From: Nitrosospira sp. Nl5 | GTDB lineage: Bacteria > Pseudomonadota > Gammaproteobacteria > Burkholderiales > Nitrosomonadaceae | Direction of reading: 5' to 3' | Assembly: GCF_900102495.1 (NCBI RefSeq) | Contig: NZ_FMVQ01000003.1 | Coordinates: 186,001-250,000 of the forward strand | DNA length: 64,000 bases | Part shown: positions 8,893-17,044 of the stretch, in pieces | Position numbering within the stretch: the first letter of the stretch is position 1 | How the letters are laid out: each line of letters opens with the position of its first letter | Notes under the pieces: model-generated | Told to the model about the DNA's origin: nothing | The model's database searches: none | Seen by the model: the letters and a program-made list of their open reading frames with translations, nothing else | Translations under genes and position numbers: made by a program

Positions 8893-9372
8893 ATGCACGC
8901 ATTTATCCAAGGTCGCGAGACTGGAGGGCTGCCGGGCGCAGTGCCGAATTCGAAGTCAGCCGAAGAAACCGGTACGGCCCAACGAATTGCCCATATCGAT
9001 GACGATCCGGATATCCGGGATACCGTCAAGCGCATCTTGGTCGCCCACGGTTATTCAGTCGATAGCTACCAGACGATGAGCGATTTCATGGAGTCGCTTG
9101 ACGATGCCGGCGCTCACCCCGACCTGGCGATTCTCGATGTCATGGTGGAATCGATGGATGCCGGGCTGGATGCTTATGTGGAAATCCGGAAACGATTCCC
9201 GGAACTTCACATGATATTTATGACCTCCCTTGGCGAAGAGATCCGGCCTTATTTTACCGGTTTGTCCGACGAATGGATTTTGATAGTGGAAAAACCGGTG
9301 GATCCGGCCAGTTTTTTGTCCATTATTCGTAGTCGCCTGGATAACTCAGAATCTAAGGCAGATTCCTCTTAG
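8893..9372 (+). CDS. Single-domain response regulator
   Basis: A 159-residue protein consisting of a receiver domain after about 30 N-terminal residues, with no output domain. I chose ATG 8893 because GGAGG (8880-8884) lies at good distance. The acidic cluster HIDDDPD (residues 34-40), the phospho-acceptor D82 (LAILDVMV), the MTS switch residue and the EKPVDP lysine are all visible. It is followed after 11 bases by a histidine kinase gene, so the two are almost certainly an operon and a cognate pair. With no DNA-binding domain it probably acts through protein-protein contact or as a phosphate relay (inference). Confidence 0.88.
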   Translation: MHAFIQGRETGGLPGAVPNSKSAEETGTAQRIAHIDDDPDIRDTVKRILVAHGYSVDSYQTMSDFMESLDDAGAHPDLAILDVMVESMDAGLDAYVEIRKRFPELHMIFMTSLGEEIRPYFTGLSDEWILIVEKPVDPASFLSIIRSRLDNSESKADSS

Positions 9373-9383
9373 AGTACTTAACC

Positions 9384-10961
9384 ATGGCCGTTGCCGAATT
9401 CTCGTGGGACGTATCCAGAAATCGCTTCACGTTTCCCGGTAAAGGGACAACTGGTTCGATACTCAGCGACGAAGTATTAATCGGCAACGCCCGATGGTTT
9501 ATTATTTTTCGATGGATCGTCATTGCCGTTCTTCTTCTTTTTCAAATAGTGGCGGTTGTTGCTTCGGATGCCCTTACGGAAATCGGCATCACCCATCAGC
9601 AGGGATGGCCGCTCGCCGTCACAATGGTATTATGCGTTGCGAATATTATTTACATCTATGCGCTGGATTTTTGTAAAGCAACCAAGTACAACTCCCCATC
9701 GATCAATATCTGGGCTCAGATTATTGTCGATCTTCTCTGCCTGTCAATTGTCGTACATTACGTTGGCAGCATCGCAACCCCCGCTCCGTTTTTTTACGTG
9801 CTGCATATTGCCTTATCCTGTATCTTTTTTTCGACCGTAGAGAGCCTGATTGTTACGCTTCTGGTTTGTGCCATGTATGGCGTGGTTTTACTGATTGAAA
9901 GCCCTCTTCTTTTTCTGGGTTCCCAACCCGTGCCGATAGATCCCGGTTCGGCCGCCGTAAACCCGCTCAAGGCCAGTATCCTTTTATGGATGTTTACCCT
10001 TAACGTACTGTTTGTCGTGGTCTGGTATGTGGTTTCACGGCTCGCTATTGTCGTACGTACACACGAACGCCAATTAGTGGATGCTTATGAGCAGATCAGC
10101 CGGTCGCAAGTAGAGAAAGACCGGTATGCCGTACTGATGACACATCAGCTCAAAGCGCCACTAGACGCCATCCGCAGCAAAATCAATCTGATAAAGGGAG
10201 GTTATTGCGGAGAGGCCTCGCCTGAAATAAAGGACATCCTTCTAAAAGTCGACAATCGCGCTTCTGGCATGGCAGGCCTGATCCTGGATGTGCTCAAGCT
10301 TGAACGGCTGAAAGCGGCCGCTCGGGATACCAAGAATCTGGAATACGTCAATATCGAAACAATACTTCGCAAATGCATTGATAAATTAAGCCCGATCGCC
10401 AATTCGCGGCGCATCACTATCAACGCATCCATAGAGGCTTTTGTTGTCCAGGGGATTCCCAGCCAGTTTGAAATACTGTTCGAAAACATTATTTCAAATG
10501 CGATCGCCTATTCGTACGACGGGAACTCGGTGGAGATCGCATCAGCCATTGACAAGCCAAGCCAGTCCCCCGTGGTGACCGTGATCGATCACGGGATTGG
10601 AATCGAGGATAAAGATTTACCACACGTTTTTGACGAGTATTTTTATACGCCCAGAGCTGTTTTACACAACAGGACATCGAGTGGAATAGGCTTATCGATA
10701 GTGAAAACGGTTGCGGAAAACAATAAGCTACATATCAAAGTTTCCAGCGAACACAATATGGGAACAACGTTTTCGGTCATCTTCCATGGCGTGGAACACT
10801 CATCTGTTCCGGAAAAAGTTGTGCAGCAACCGGGAAGTCCGGCAGCGAATATTGGGAATTCCCAGACTAAATCATTGGAGCCGAATATGGCGGCGGCCAC
10901 AACGGGCGTTACCTGGCACCCCCGTGTTCGTGAGCGGCGCCGGGGCTATCGGCCGTCATGA
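9384..10961 (+). CDS. Membrane-bound sensor histidine kinase
   Basis: A 525-residue kinase with about six hydrophobic membrane segments in the first 220 residues (for example FRWIVIAVLLLFQIVAVV and LNVLFVVVWYVV) and hardly any periplasmic domain, so it may sense a signal in or near the membrane. The H-box MTHQLKAPLDAI carries the phosphorylated His near residue 254. The ATPase domain shows an N-box (ENIISNAIAYS), G1 (DHGIGIEDKDLPHVFDEYF) and G2 (SSGIGLSIVKTV). A low-complexity tail of about 60 residues follows. Its stop codon overlaps the convergent arfB stop by six bases. Cognate response regulator: the gene just upstream. Confidence 0.92.
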   Translation: MAVAEFSWDVSRNRFTFPGKGTTGSILSDEVLIGNARWFIIFRWIVIAVLLLFQIVAVVASDALTEIGITHQQGWPLAVTMVLCVANIIYIYALDFCKATKYNSPSINIWAQIIVDLLCLSIVVHYVGSIATPAPFFYVLHIALSCIFFSTVESLIVTLLVCAMYGVVLLIESPLLFLGSQPVPIDPGSAAVNPLKASILLWMFTLNVLFVVVWYVVSRLAIVVRTHERQLVDAYEQISRSQVEKDRYAVLMTHQLKAPLDAIRSKINLIKGGYCGEASPEIKDILLKVDNRASGMAGLILDVLKLERLKAAARDTKNLEYVNIETILRKCIDKLSPIANSRRITINASIEAFVVQGIPSQFEILFENIISNAIAYSYDGNSVEIASAIDKPSQSPVVTVIDHGIGIEDKDLPHVFDEYFYTPRAVLHNRTSSGIGLSIVKTVAENNKLHIKVSSEHNMGTTFSVIFHGVEHSSVPEKVVQQPGSPAANIGNSQTKSLEPNMAAATTGVTWHPRVRERRRGYRPS

Positions 10962-11366
10962 TGCAGGTTCAGTCAGCAATTTTTTTCTCATAATCTTAAG
11001 CTGGCCCCGCTGTATTTTACTGTCGAGCCGCTTTTTCTGTGAGCTTCGCGTCGGTTTCGTCGGCTTACGTTCCCGGGGTAGCTCGGTCACGCTATCAACA
11101 AGGTCGTGTAACCGTCTCAGTGCTTCGTCACGGTTCTTCTCCTGGCTGCGGTATCGCTGCGCCTTGATAACGACAACGCCTTCCCTGGTGATACGCTGGT
11201 CCCTCAGTTTCAGCAGCCGCTCCTTGTAAATATCGGGCAGGGATGAAGCGCCAATGTCGAAACGCAGATGAATCGCGCTGGAAACCTTGTTTACATTCTG
11301 CCCGCCAGATCCCTGCGCCCGGATCGCGCTTATCTCGATCTCGCTCTCGGGAATGATTATGTCCAT
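10956..11366 (-). CDS. arfB: Alternative ribosome-rescue factor ArfB (peptidyl-tRNA hydrolase)
   Basis: ArfB (YaeJ) hydrolyses peptidyl-tRNA on ribosomes stalled at the 3' end of broken mRNAs. The 136-residue protein has the GGQ catalytic motif in AQGSGGQNVNKVSSA (about residues 16-30), as in class I release factors, and the basic tail (REPRKPT-like and SQKKRLDSKIQRG) that enters the mRNA channel. No codon-recognition domain is present, which separates it from release factors. It lies downstream of mazEF on the same strand with a 150-base gap. Confidence 0.92.
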   Translation of the reverse strand: MDIIIPESEIEISAIRAQGSGGQNVNKVSSAIHLRFDIGASSLPDIYKERLLKLRDQRITREGVVVIKAQRYRSQEKNRDEALRRLHDLVDSVTELPRERKPTKPTRSSQKKRLDSKIQRGQLKIMRKKLLTEPAS

Positions 11367-11516
11367 ATAGGGCTTTTATTTATCTGATCCGAAATACCGT
11401 GAATTTCATTAATGCCATAAGGTTTGAAGCCTTGCTGATACTGACTCGTGTATCTTTGACTGGGCTCAGCTGGTGCCGTAGCATAAAACCGAAGTTTGCC
11501 GGGTGGCCCCGTAGGA

Positions 11517-11855
11517 TTATTGCTTGCCCATGAGAACAGAAATTTTCGCCAGTACCTGGGCCAACTCACACGGCGAGACTCTGCCTTTGCGGCTGGCTTT
11601 ACGCGCGGCCCAATCAAGACTTTTGACCTGATCGGCCAGCGCTGCAACGGGACAGTCACTCGAAATCAAGACCTCGAATGGGTAACCTTTGATTTGCGTA
11701 GTCATCGGACAACACAACATAAGGCCAGTTTTGCCATTATAGGACGATGGGCTGACCACGAGGGCAGGACGATGTCCAGCTTCCTCATGTTCTGCCTGGG
11801 GATTGAAGTGCAACCAGACAATGTCACCAGCCTCAGGTACATGGCGATGAGGCAC
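11517..11855 (-). CDS. mazF: MazF-type endoribonuclease toxin
   Basis: MazF cuts single-stranded RNA at short sequence motifs and halts translation when not held by its antitoxin. The 112-residue product has the PemK/MazF signature: AGDIVWLHFNPQAEHEEAGH near the N-terminus, RPALVVSPSSYN, and QVKSLDWAARKAS. The start codon overlaps the mazE stop, the usual coupling. Chromosomal MazF of this length with a MazE of about 80 residues is standard. The cleavage specificity cannot be read from sequence. Confidence 0.92.
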   Translation of the reverse strand: MPHRHVPEAGDIVWLHFNPQAEHEEAGHRPALVVSPSSYNGKTGLMLCCPMTTQIKGYPFEVLISSDCPVAALADQVKSLDWAARKASRKGRVSPCELAQVLAKISVLMGKQ

Positions 11856-12097
11856 TACAAAAGCTCTTTGCCGACAGGCGCGCCAAAATCAACCGCGGTA
11901 TGCAGGTTTTCAGGCGTTATGTTGGCAAGCAACTGGGCAAGGTCGTATTTATTTAGGCGAATCGGTTCGATGACGATGCGACCGTCCTCTTCACGAATAT
12001 CAACCGGATCATCTAAACCCAAACGGGCAGCTTCCATGATCCCGGCAGGGATGCGAACGGATGCACTGTTGCCCCACTTTTTCACGATCACGCGCAC
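11855..12097 (-). CDS. mazE: MazE-type antitoxin
   Basis: An 80-residue AbrB/MazE-fold DNA-binding antitoxin. The N-terminal half (VKKWGNSASVRIPAGIM) is the dimeric DNA-binding swapped-hairpin domain, and the C-terminal acidic/flexible part (residues 50-80) would wrap MazF. It is upstream of and overlaps mazF. A palindrome lies 26 bases before the start and may be the autoregulatory operator. Confidence 0.92.
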   Translation of the reverse strand: MRVIVKKWGNSASVRIPAGIMEAARLGLDDPVDIREEDGRIVIEPIRLNKYDLAQLLANITPENLHTAVDFGAPVGKELL

Positions 12098-12122
12098 GAT
12101 AATTTCCTATTGAAAATAGTGT

Positions 12123-12135
12123 CGATATGATATCG
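12123..12135. promoter_or_regulatory. Palindrome upstream of mazEF, possible MazE operator
   Basis: The 13 bases cgatatgatatcg form a perfect palindrome around a central base, 26 bases upstream of the mazE start codon. MazE-MazF complexes usually bind palindromes overlapping their own promoter. Assignment as operator is inference. Confidence 0.4.
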
Positions 12136-12737
12136 GAGAAATCCGAATGTGTCTACATTGTAGATACGTAATGAGCGGCAGACATGAATTGCCGTCAGAG
12201 TGACTGGACTGGATGTTGCGTTCTTGAAGTTGCCGCTGATGAGTTTTATTTCTATCAAACTGGCCAGATCATCGGATAATTATGTCGCTTAAAATAGCAA
12301 GTAGCGGCCGGCAGGAATAACAATGCGGGGCGCATACAATTTGTTGCTTTTGTATATTCTGTCACCTATAATGCCTCCCGCGCCGGTTGCAATTTGTTAG
12401 CAACTTTCGTCAATGGGATATGCCTTCTCCATCGGCGCAACTCAAAAAAAGAAGTAGTAGACGAACGCTCCTCCATAAAAAGAAACTTCTGGTTGCTGTA
12501 ATTCCATAGATAGTCATGCTGGTGAATTAAACGTTGGATATCGAAAGTCTGATGTCCACAGTTTTGCCAAAACCAATCCATGCAGGGGGATGATTCAAGT
12601 CGGCTTGTACGAGAATTGCCGGATTGAATTGTTGTTTCCGCGTTACTTCCTCCATAGGATTACCATGTGCTGTGCGTTCCGCTGCCCGGGGCGCGGCAGG
12701 CTAGGGGACTTAGGAATAAATTAGATGGTAAAAACTT
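12136..12737. other. Intergenic stretch with no supported gene
   Basis: About 600 bases separate mazEF from the polysaccharide region. Only a 71-codon minus-strand frame (12366-12581) is present; I see no family likeness or good ribosome-binding site for it. The DNA is AT-rich around 12290-12500. It probably carries the promoter of the downstream + strand locus, but I could not identify boxes with confidence. Confidence 0.5.
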
Positions 12738-14264
12738 ATGGATGTCTTATTCGTTAATCCAGACTCGTCCGCGAAGGCCTACCAAGGGCTGGCAAAAGTA
12801 TATTCTGCGATCGAGCCGCCGACCTGGGCGCTCCTGTTAGCCGAGTCCTGTCGTTCCAAAGGTTTTGGGGTTGGCATTCTGGACTGCGATGCTGAAAGGC
12901 TTTCTCTTGAGCAATCAGTGCTGCGCATAGAGGAGCTGCGCCCGCGCCTGATCGTATTTGTGGTTTATGGCCAGAATCCGAATTCGGGAACGACCAGCAT
13001 GATTGGTGCGCTGGATCTTGCGCGGACTCTCAAGGAAAATGATCCTGCCTGCCGGATATGTTTCGTCGGATCGCATACGAGCGCCTTACCCCGGGAAGTC
13101 TTGTCGTACTCCTGCGTCGACATCGTGCTTTTAAACGAGGGTGTATACGCTCTGCATGCATTGCTGAAGAGCAATCTGGGCGATGATCTGGCATACATAA
13201 AAGGAATCGGCTATAAGAAGAGCGGTCCGGGAGACGATTTGATCCCTACGATTAATGCTCCGCAAGGCATTGTCCCCCAGCAACGGATGGATGAGGATAT
13301 GCCGGGATATGCCTGGGACCTGCTCCCCTACAAGGCCAAGCCACTCGATTTATATCGCGCGCATTTTTGGCACGCGGAGTTCGACCATGCAAAGCGCACT
13401 CCCTTTGCCGCCATCTATACCTCGCTGGGTTGCAATTTTGGTTGCGACTTTTGCATGATCAACATCGTCAACCGTGTCGATAACGGTGATGAAGTAAACT
13501 CTTCACATTCAAGGGGGATGCGTTTCTGGAGCCCGCAATGGGTGGGCAGGGAAATGGAAAAACTTGCCGGCATGGGTGTCCGCACCTTGCGCATCAGCGA
13601 TGAGATGTTTTTCCTTAACCGAAAGTATTACGAGCCGATATTGAACCAGGTAATTGACCGCGGCCTGGATTTCAATATGTGGACTTACTCCCGGGTTGAC
13701 ACCGTGAGAAGGGATTATCTCGACCTGTTCAGAAAAGCCGGGGTAAGCTGGCTCGCTTTAGGAATTGAAGCGGGCAACCAGGTGGTTCGGCAGGAGGTTT
13801 CCAAAGGTTCCTTCCAGGAAGTCAATATCCGTGAAGTCAGTAAGACGATCGGCGATGCAGGGATCAATATCATCAGCAATTTCATTTTCGGTTTTCCGGA
13901 CGATACTCTGGAAACAATGCAGCAAACGCTGGATCTGGCCATGGAGTTGAATAATGAAATGACCAATATGTATCCCTGCCAGGCGCTTCCGGGCAGTCCG
14001 ATGCATCATTCAGCCAAGAAAAACGGCTGGAAATTGCCAGATACGTTTGAAGGCTATGCCTTTCTGTCTTATGAATGCCAGCCCTTGCCGACAAAGCACC
14101 TCAGTGCCGCTCAGGTGCTTAAATTCCGTGATGAAGCATGGCAAAAGTACTTTTCCAATCCGGCTTATCTTGCGCTTGTGGGAAAGAAATTTGGCGAGCA
14201 AGAGCGGAAGAATGTCGAGGATATGGCCAGCGTTAGACTCAAGAGAAAGTTGCTGGGCGATTAA
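12738..14264 (+). CDS. B12-binding-domain radical SAM enzyme
   Basis: A 508-residue protein with an N-terminal cobalamin-binding-like domain (residues 1-150; MDVLFVNPDS start and GSHTSALP segment) and a radical SAM core. The [4Fe-4S] motif is CxxxCxxC in LGCNFGCDFCMIN, about residues 233-245. Such enzymes carry out methyl transfers to unactivated carbon or phosphorus or other radical rearrangements; several unknown ones occur in polysaccharide clusters. The classical cobalamin DxHxxG motif is not seen, so B12 binding is uncertain. It is the first gene of the + strand locus and ends five bases before the sugar kinase gene, which suggests a role in modifying the sugar or lipid carrier made here (inference). 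Confidence 0.85.
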   Translation: MDVLFVNPDSSAKAYQGLAKVYSAIEPPTWALLLAESCRSKGFGVGILDCDAERLSLEQSVLRIEELRPRLIVFVVYGQNPNSGTTSMIGALDLARTLKENDPACRICFVGSHTSALPREVLSYSCVDIVLLNEGVYALHALLKSNLGDDLAYIKGIGYKKSGPGDDLIPTINAPQGIVPQQRMDEDMPGYAWDLLPYKAKPLDLYRAHFWHAEFDHAKRTPFAAIYTSLGCNFGCDFCMINIVNRVDNGDEVNSSHSRGMRFWSPQWVGREMEKLAGMGVRTLRISDEMFFLNRKYYEPILNQVIDRGLDFNMWTYSRVDTVRRDYLDLFRKAGVSWLALGIEAGNQVVRQEVSKGSFQEVNIREVSKTIGDAGINIISNFIFGFPDDTLETMQQTLDLAMELNNEMTNMYPCQALPGSPMHHSAKKNGWKLPDTFEGYAFLSYECQPLPTKHLSAAQVLKFRDEAWQKYFSNPAYLALVGKKFGEQERKNVEDMASVRLKRKLLGD

Positions 14265-14269
14265 GTCGA

Positions 14270-15265
14270 ATGGTCATTACGCGTACACCGTTCCGTATCT
14301 CCTTCTTCGGGGGTGGGACCGACTATCCGACGTGGTTTCAGCAGCATGGCGGCGTCGTCGTCGCCACCACCATAGACAAGTATTGCTATATCAGTTGCCG
14401 TTATTTGCCCCCGTTTTTCGAGCACAAATACCGGATAGTTTATTCCAGGATTGAGAATGTGGTCGATCCTGCCGAAATTCAACATCCTGCTGTACGCGCT
14501 GTCTTGCAGCACATGGGCTGCAAGAGCGGTCTTGAGATTCACCATGATGGGGATTTGCCGGCCCGGTCCGGACTGGGCTCCAGCTCATCGTTCACGGTTG
14601 GTTTGTTAAATGTCCTGAAAGCACTCGAGGGGTGTTATATCTCGAATGACGAGCTGGCCGCCCTGGCTATCCGCATTGAGCAGGAAGTGATCGAGGAAAA
14701 CGTCGGCTCCCAGGATCAGATTTCCGCCGCCTACGGCGGTTTCAACCGTATAGAATTTCTTCGCGATGGAGGATTCCGGGTGGATCCGATCATCTTGCAA
14801 AAGGACAGGCTGGAGTCCTTTCAGGATAGCCTGATGTTATTTTTCACCGGATTTTCCAGGATTGCATCAGAAATTGCCAAATCTAAAATCGACAACATAC
14901 GCCACCGCCAAGCCGAATTGATGCGAATGAAAGAAATGGCCGATGAGTCGATTTCTATCCTGAATGGGTCCGGTTCCCTGGACGGGTTTGGCCACCTGCT
15001 CGATCAGGGTTGGCAATACAAGAAAAGCCTCTCGGATAAAGTAAGCACTCTGGAAATCGACCAGATGTACGTCGCGGCGCGTGAGGCAGGTGCGCTTGGA
15101 GGTAAGCTGCTGGGTGCAGGCGGCGGTGGCTTTATGCTGTTTTTCGTCAGGCCGGAAGATCAGCCCCGAGTTCGCGAGCGCTTGAATAAACTGATTCATG
15201 TGCCATTCCGCTTTGAAAACTCAGGAAGCCGGGTGGTGCTCTATCAGCCGAATGGATTGCAATAA
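14270..15265 (+). CDS. hddA: GHMP sugar kinase, HddA-like (D-glycero-alpha-D-manno-heptose-7-phosphate kinase)
   Basis: A 331-residue GHMP-family kinase. It starts with RTPFRISFFGGGTDYPTWF, has the ATP-binding loop LPARSGLGSSSSFTVGLLN (near residue 95) and the C-terminal GALGGKLLGAGGGGFMLFF. These features fit HddA, which phosphorylates heptose-7-phosphate at C1 in the alpha configuration on the way to GDP-heptose. Fucokinase-like GHMP enzymes are the alternative. The heptose reading is supported by a GmhA homologue, an HddC-like nucleotidyltransferase and a GmhB homologue in the same locus. It overlaps the next gene by one base (TAATG). Confidence 0.85.
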   Translation: MVITRTPFRISFFGGGTDYPTWFQQHGGVVVATTIDKYCYISCRYLPPFFEHKYRIVYSRIENVVDPAEIQHPAVRAVLQHMGCKSGLEIHHDGDLPARSGLGSSSSFTVGLLNVLKALEGCYISNDELAALAIRIEQEVIEENVGSQDQISAAYGGFNRIEFLRDGGFRVDPIILQKDRLESFQDSLMLFFTGFSRIASEIAKSKIDNIRHRQAELMRMKEMADESISILNGSGSLDGFGHLLDQGWQYKKSLSDKVSTLEIDQMYVAAREAGALGGKLLGAGGGGFMLFFVRPEDQPRVRERLNKLIHVPFRFENSGSRVVLYQPNGLQ

Positions 15266-16224
15266 TGGCGGGAAACCTGGAAAAGAACTCGCGGATTTAC
15301 GTAGCGGGCCACCGCGGCCTTATCGGCTCTGCATTCGCGCGTTATTTTCACGCCGAAGGTTATCAAAATCTGATTGTCCGTGATCATGCATCACTTGACT
15401 TGACCGATGCAGGCCAAGTTCAGTCGTTTTTCGACGAGCAGCGTCCAGAAGTGGTGGTGATGGCGGCAGGCAAGGTGGGCGGCATTGTCGAAAATAAAAC
15501 ATATCCCGCCGATTTCATTACCCAGAATCTCGCCATTCAGCTAAATATAATTCGCTCCGCGCATCTTGCGGGGGTGAAGCGCCTGATTTTTTTCGGGTCA
15601 TCCTGCATGTACCCAAGGGAATGCACGCAGCCCATGGCGGAAGATACCCTACTGACCGGCAAGCCTGAACCCACCAGCATCGCATATGGGATGGCTAAAC
15701 TGACAGGTACCCAGATGTGCCTTTCTTACAACCAGCAGTATGGACAAGGCCGTTTTTTGCCGGTGATTCCCAATAGTGTGTATGGGGCCAACGATAATTT
15801 TGATCCGGTCTCGGGGCATGTCCTTTCGGCCCTGATCAATCGGTTTCATACCGCAAAACAGAACGGAAGTGCCCAGGTAACGCTTTGGGGAAGCGGCTCC
15901 CCACGCCGGGAATTTCTTTATTCCGACGATCTGGTGGGTGCCTGCCTGACACTTTTGCAAACTGATCCGGACAGTATCGCGTTACCCATCAATATTGGCC
16001 CAGGCGAAGATGTATCCATCAAGGAATTGGCCGAGCTGGTCACAGATGTCGTTGGCTATGCAGGCGGAATTGAGTGGGATACCACCAAGCCGGACGGATC
16101 TCCCAGAAAATTGCTGGAGAGCGCCCGGATGAAGGCAATGGGATGGTCTGCCAAAACGACGCTCAAGGATGGTATCCGCCAAACTTATGACTGGTATTTG
16201 AGGAATAGATGTGAACCAGCTTGA
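15265..16224 (+). CDS. GDP-fucose-synthase/ColC-type NAD(P)-dependent epimerase-reductase
   Basis: An extended SDR of 319 residues. The dinucleotide loop is GHRGLIGSA; the active site is SSCMYP with YGMAK as the Tyr-x3-Lys pair. The fucose-synthase epimerase residues are kept: the Cys in SSCMYP and the His in GHVLSALINRFH. Fcl and ColC both epimerise and reduce a GDP-4-keto-6-deoxysugar; Campylobacter homologues do the same on GDP-heptose derivatives. A ColD-type dehydratase three genes on favours a ColC-like role, while the heptose genes favour a heptose substrate. No 4,6-dehydratase (gmd) lies in the window, so the 4-keto donor must come from elsewhere. Overlaps the next gene by 14 bases. 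Confidence 0.85.
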   Translation: MAGNLEKNSRIYVAGHRGLIGSAFARYFHAEGYQNLIVRDHASLDLTDAGQVQSFFDEQRPEVVVMAAGKVGGIVENKTYPADFITQNLAIQLNIIRSAHLAGVKRLIFFGSSCMYPRECTQPMAEDTLLTGKPEPTSIAYGMAKLTGTQMCLSYNQQYGQGRFLPVIPNSVYGANDNFDPVSGHVLSALINRFHTAKQNGSAQVTLWGSGSPRREFLYSDDLVGACLTLLQTDPDSIALPINIGPGEDVSIKELAELVTDVVGYAGGIEWDTTKPDGSPRKLLESARMKAMGWSAKTTLKDGIRQTYDWYLRNRCEPA

Positions 16225-17044
16225 CGAATCGTTGTACGCGCGCCTCAGCGAAAAAGCACGCTGGGTGTGGGAAGAGACCTTGAGAATTCATCGGCGGTCG
16301 CCAGAGACGCGCGTTGCCTCATCCTTGTCTCCTATCGAGATATTCGTCGTTCTTTACTACGGCGGGTTCTTGCGCCAGGATAGCGGCAACCCGCGTTGGG
16401 CGGGGCGGGATCGCTGTATTATCAGCAAAGGCCATGGCTCACTGTGCATGTACCCCATCCTGGCGGACTTAGGGTATTTTCCGATGGAGGAGCTGGAGAA
16501 AGTTTGTCAGGAAGGCAGTTTTCTTGGAGGCATTCCCGATCCGGTGATTCCAGGATACGAAACCGTTAACGGTTCGCTGGGGCACGGAGCCGGCGTTAGT
16601 TCCGGCATGGCGCTAGCTCTCAAGCGGCTTGAAAAAGATCAGGCTGTCTATGTGGTAACCGGGGATGGTGAACTTCATGAGGGTTCAAACTGGGAGGCCT
16701 TCATGTTCGCCGCGCAGCATCGCTTGGACAACCTGACGGTGATCGTGGACAACAACCAGATCAGCATGCTGGGCCCAACCGATGAAATCGTATCCCATCG
16801 CGACTTGCGAAATAAATTCGAGGCGTTTGGCTGGGCAGCGAGAGACGTACCGGACGGGCATTCGGTCACGGCGATAGGCGAAGCATTGCTTGAATGCCGG
16901 CACGACCGTTCAGGCAAACCTAAGGTCGTTATCGTGAACACGCGAAAAGGTAACCGGGTGCCGGGATTGGAGAATGCACCGCTGTCGCACGTTACCGCGA
17001 TCAAGTCCGACCTGGTTGACCAATTATTAGGAGACAGCGCATGA
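16211..17044 (+). CDS. Transketolase, N-terminal (TPP-binding) subunit
   Basis: A 277-residue protein equal to the N-terminal third-to-half of transketolase. The thiamine-diphosphate motif is GDGELHEGSNWEAF followed by NLTVIVDNNQISMLG (the GDG...NN motif), and the upstream SKGHGSLCMYPIL carries the conserved His region. GTG 16211 is the start, inside the end of the previous gene; the stop overlaps the next gene by four bases (ATGA). With the following gene it should form a two-subunit enzyme that moves two-carbon ketol units. Its position in a sugar-nucleotide operon suggests either supply of sedoheptulose-7-phosphate for heptose synthesis or transfer to a nucleotide sugar to give a branched sugar (both inference). 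Confidence 0.9.
   Translation: MNQLDESLYARLSEKARWVWEETLRIHRRSPETRVASSLSPIEIFVVLYYGGFLRQDSGNPRWAGRDRCIISKGHGSLCMYPILADLGYFPMEELEKVCQEGSFLGGIPDPVIPGYETVNGSLGHGAGVSSGMALALKRLEKDQAVYVVTGDGELHEGSNWEAFMFAAQHRLDNLTVIVDNNQISMLGPTDEIVSHRDLRNKFEAFGWAARDVPDGHSVTAIGEALLECRHDRSGKPKVVIVNTRKGNRVPGLENAPLSHVTAIKSDLVDQLLGDSA

Noticed and set aside
11357-11659. 100-codon minus-strand frame between arfB and mazF
   Set aside because: Overlaps the mazF frame in another phase and has no motif; a shadow of mazF.
12366-12581. 71-codon minus-strand frame before the polysaccharide locus
   Set aside because: No ribosome-binding site or recognisable domain; AT-rich chance frame.
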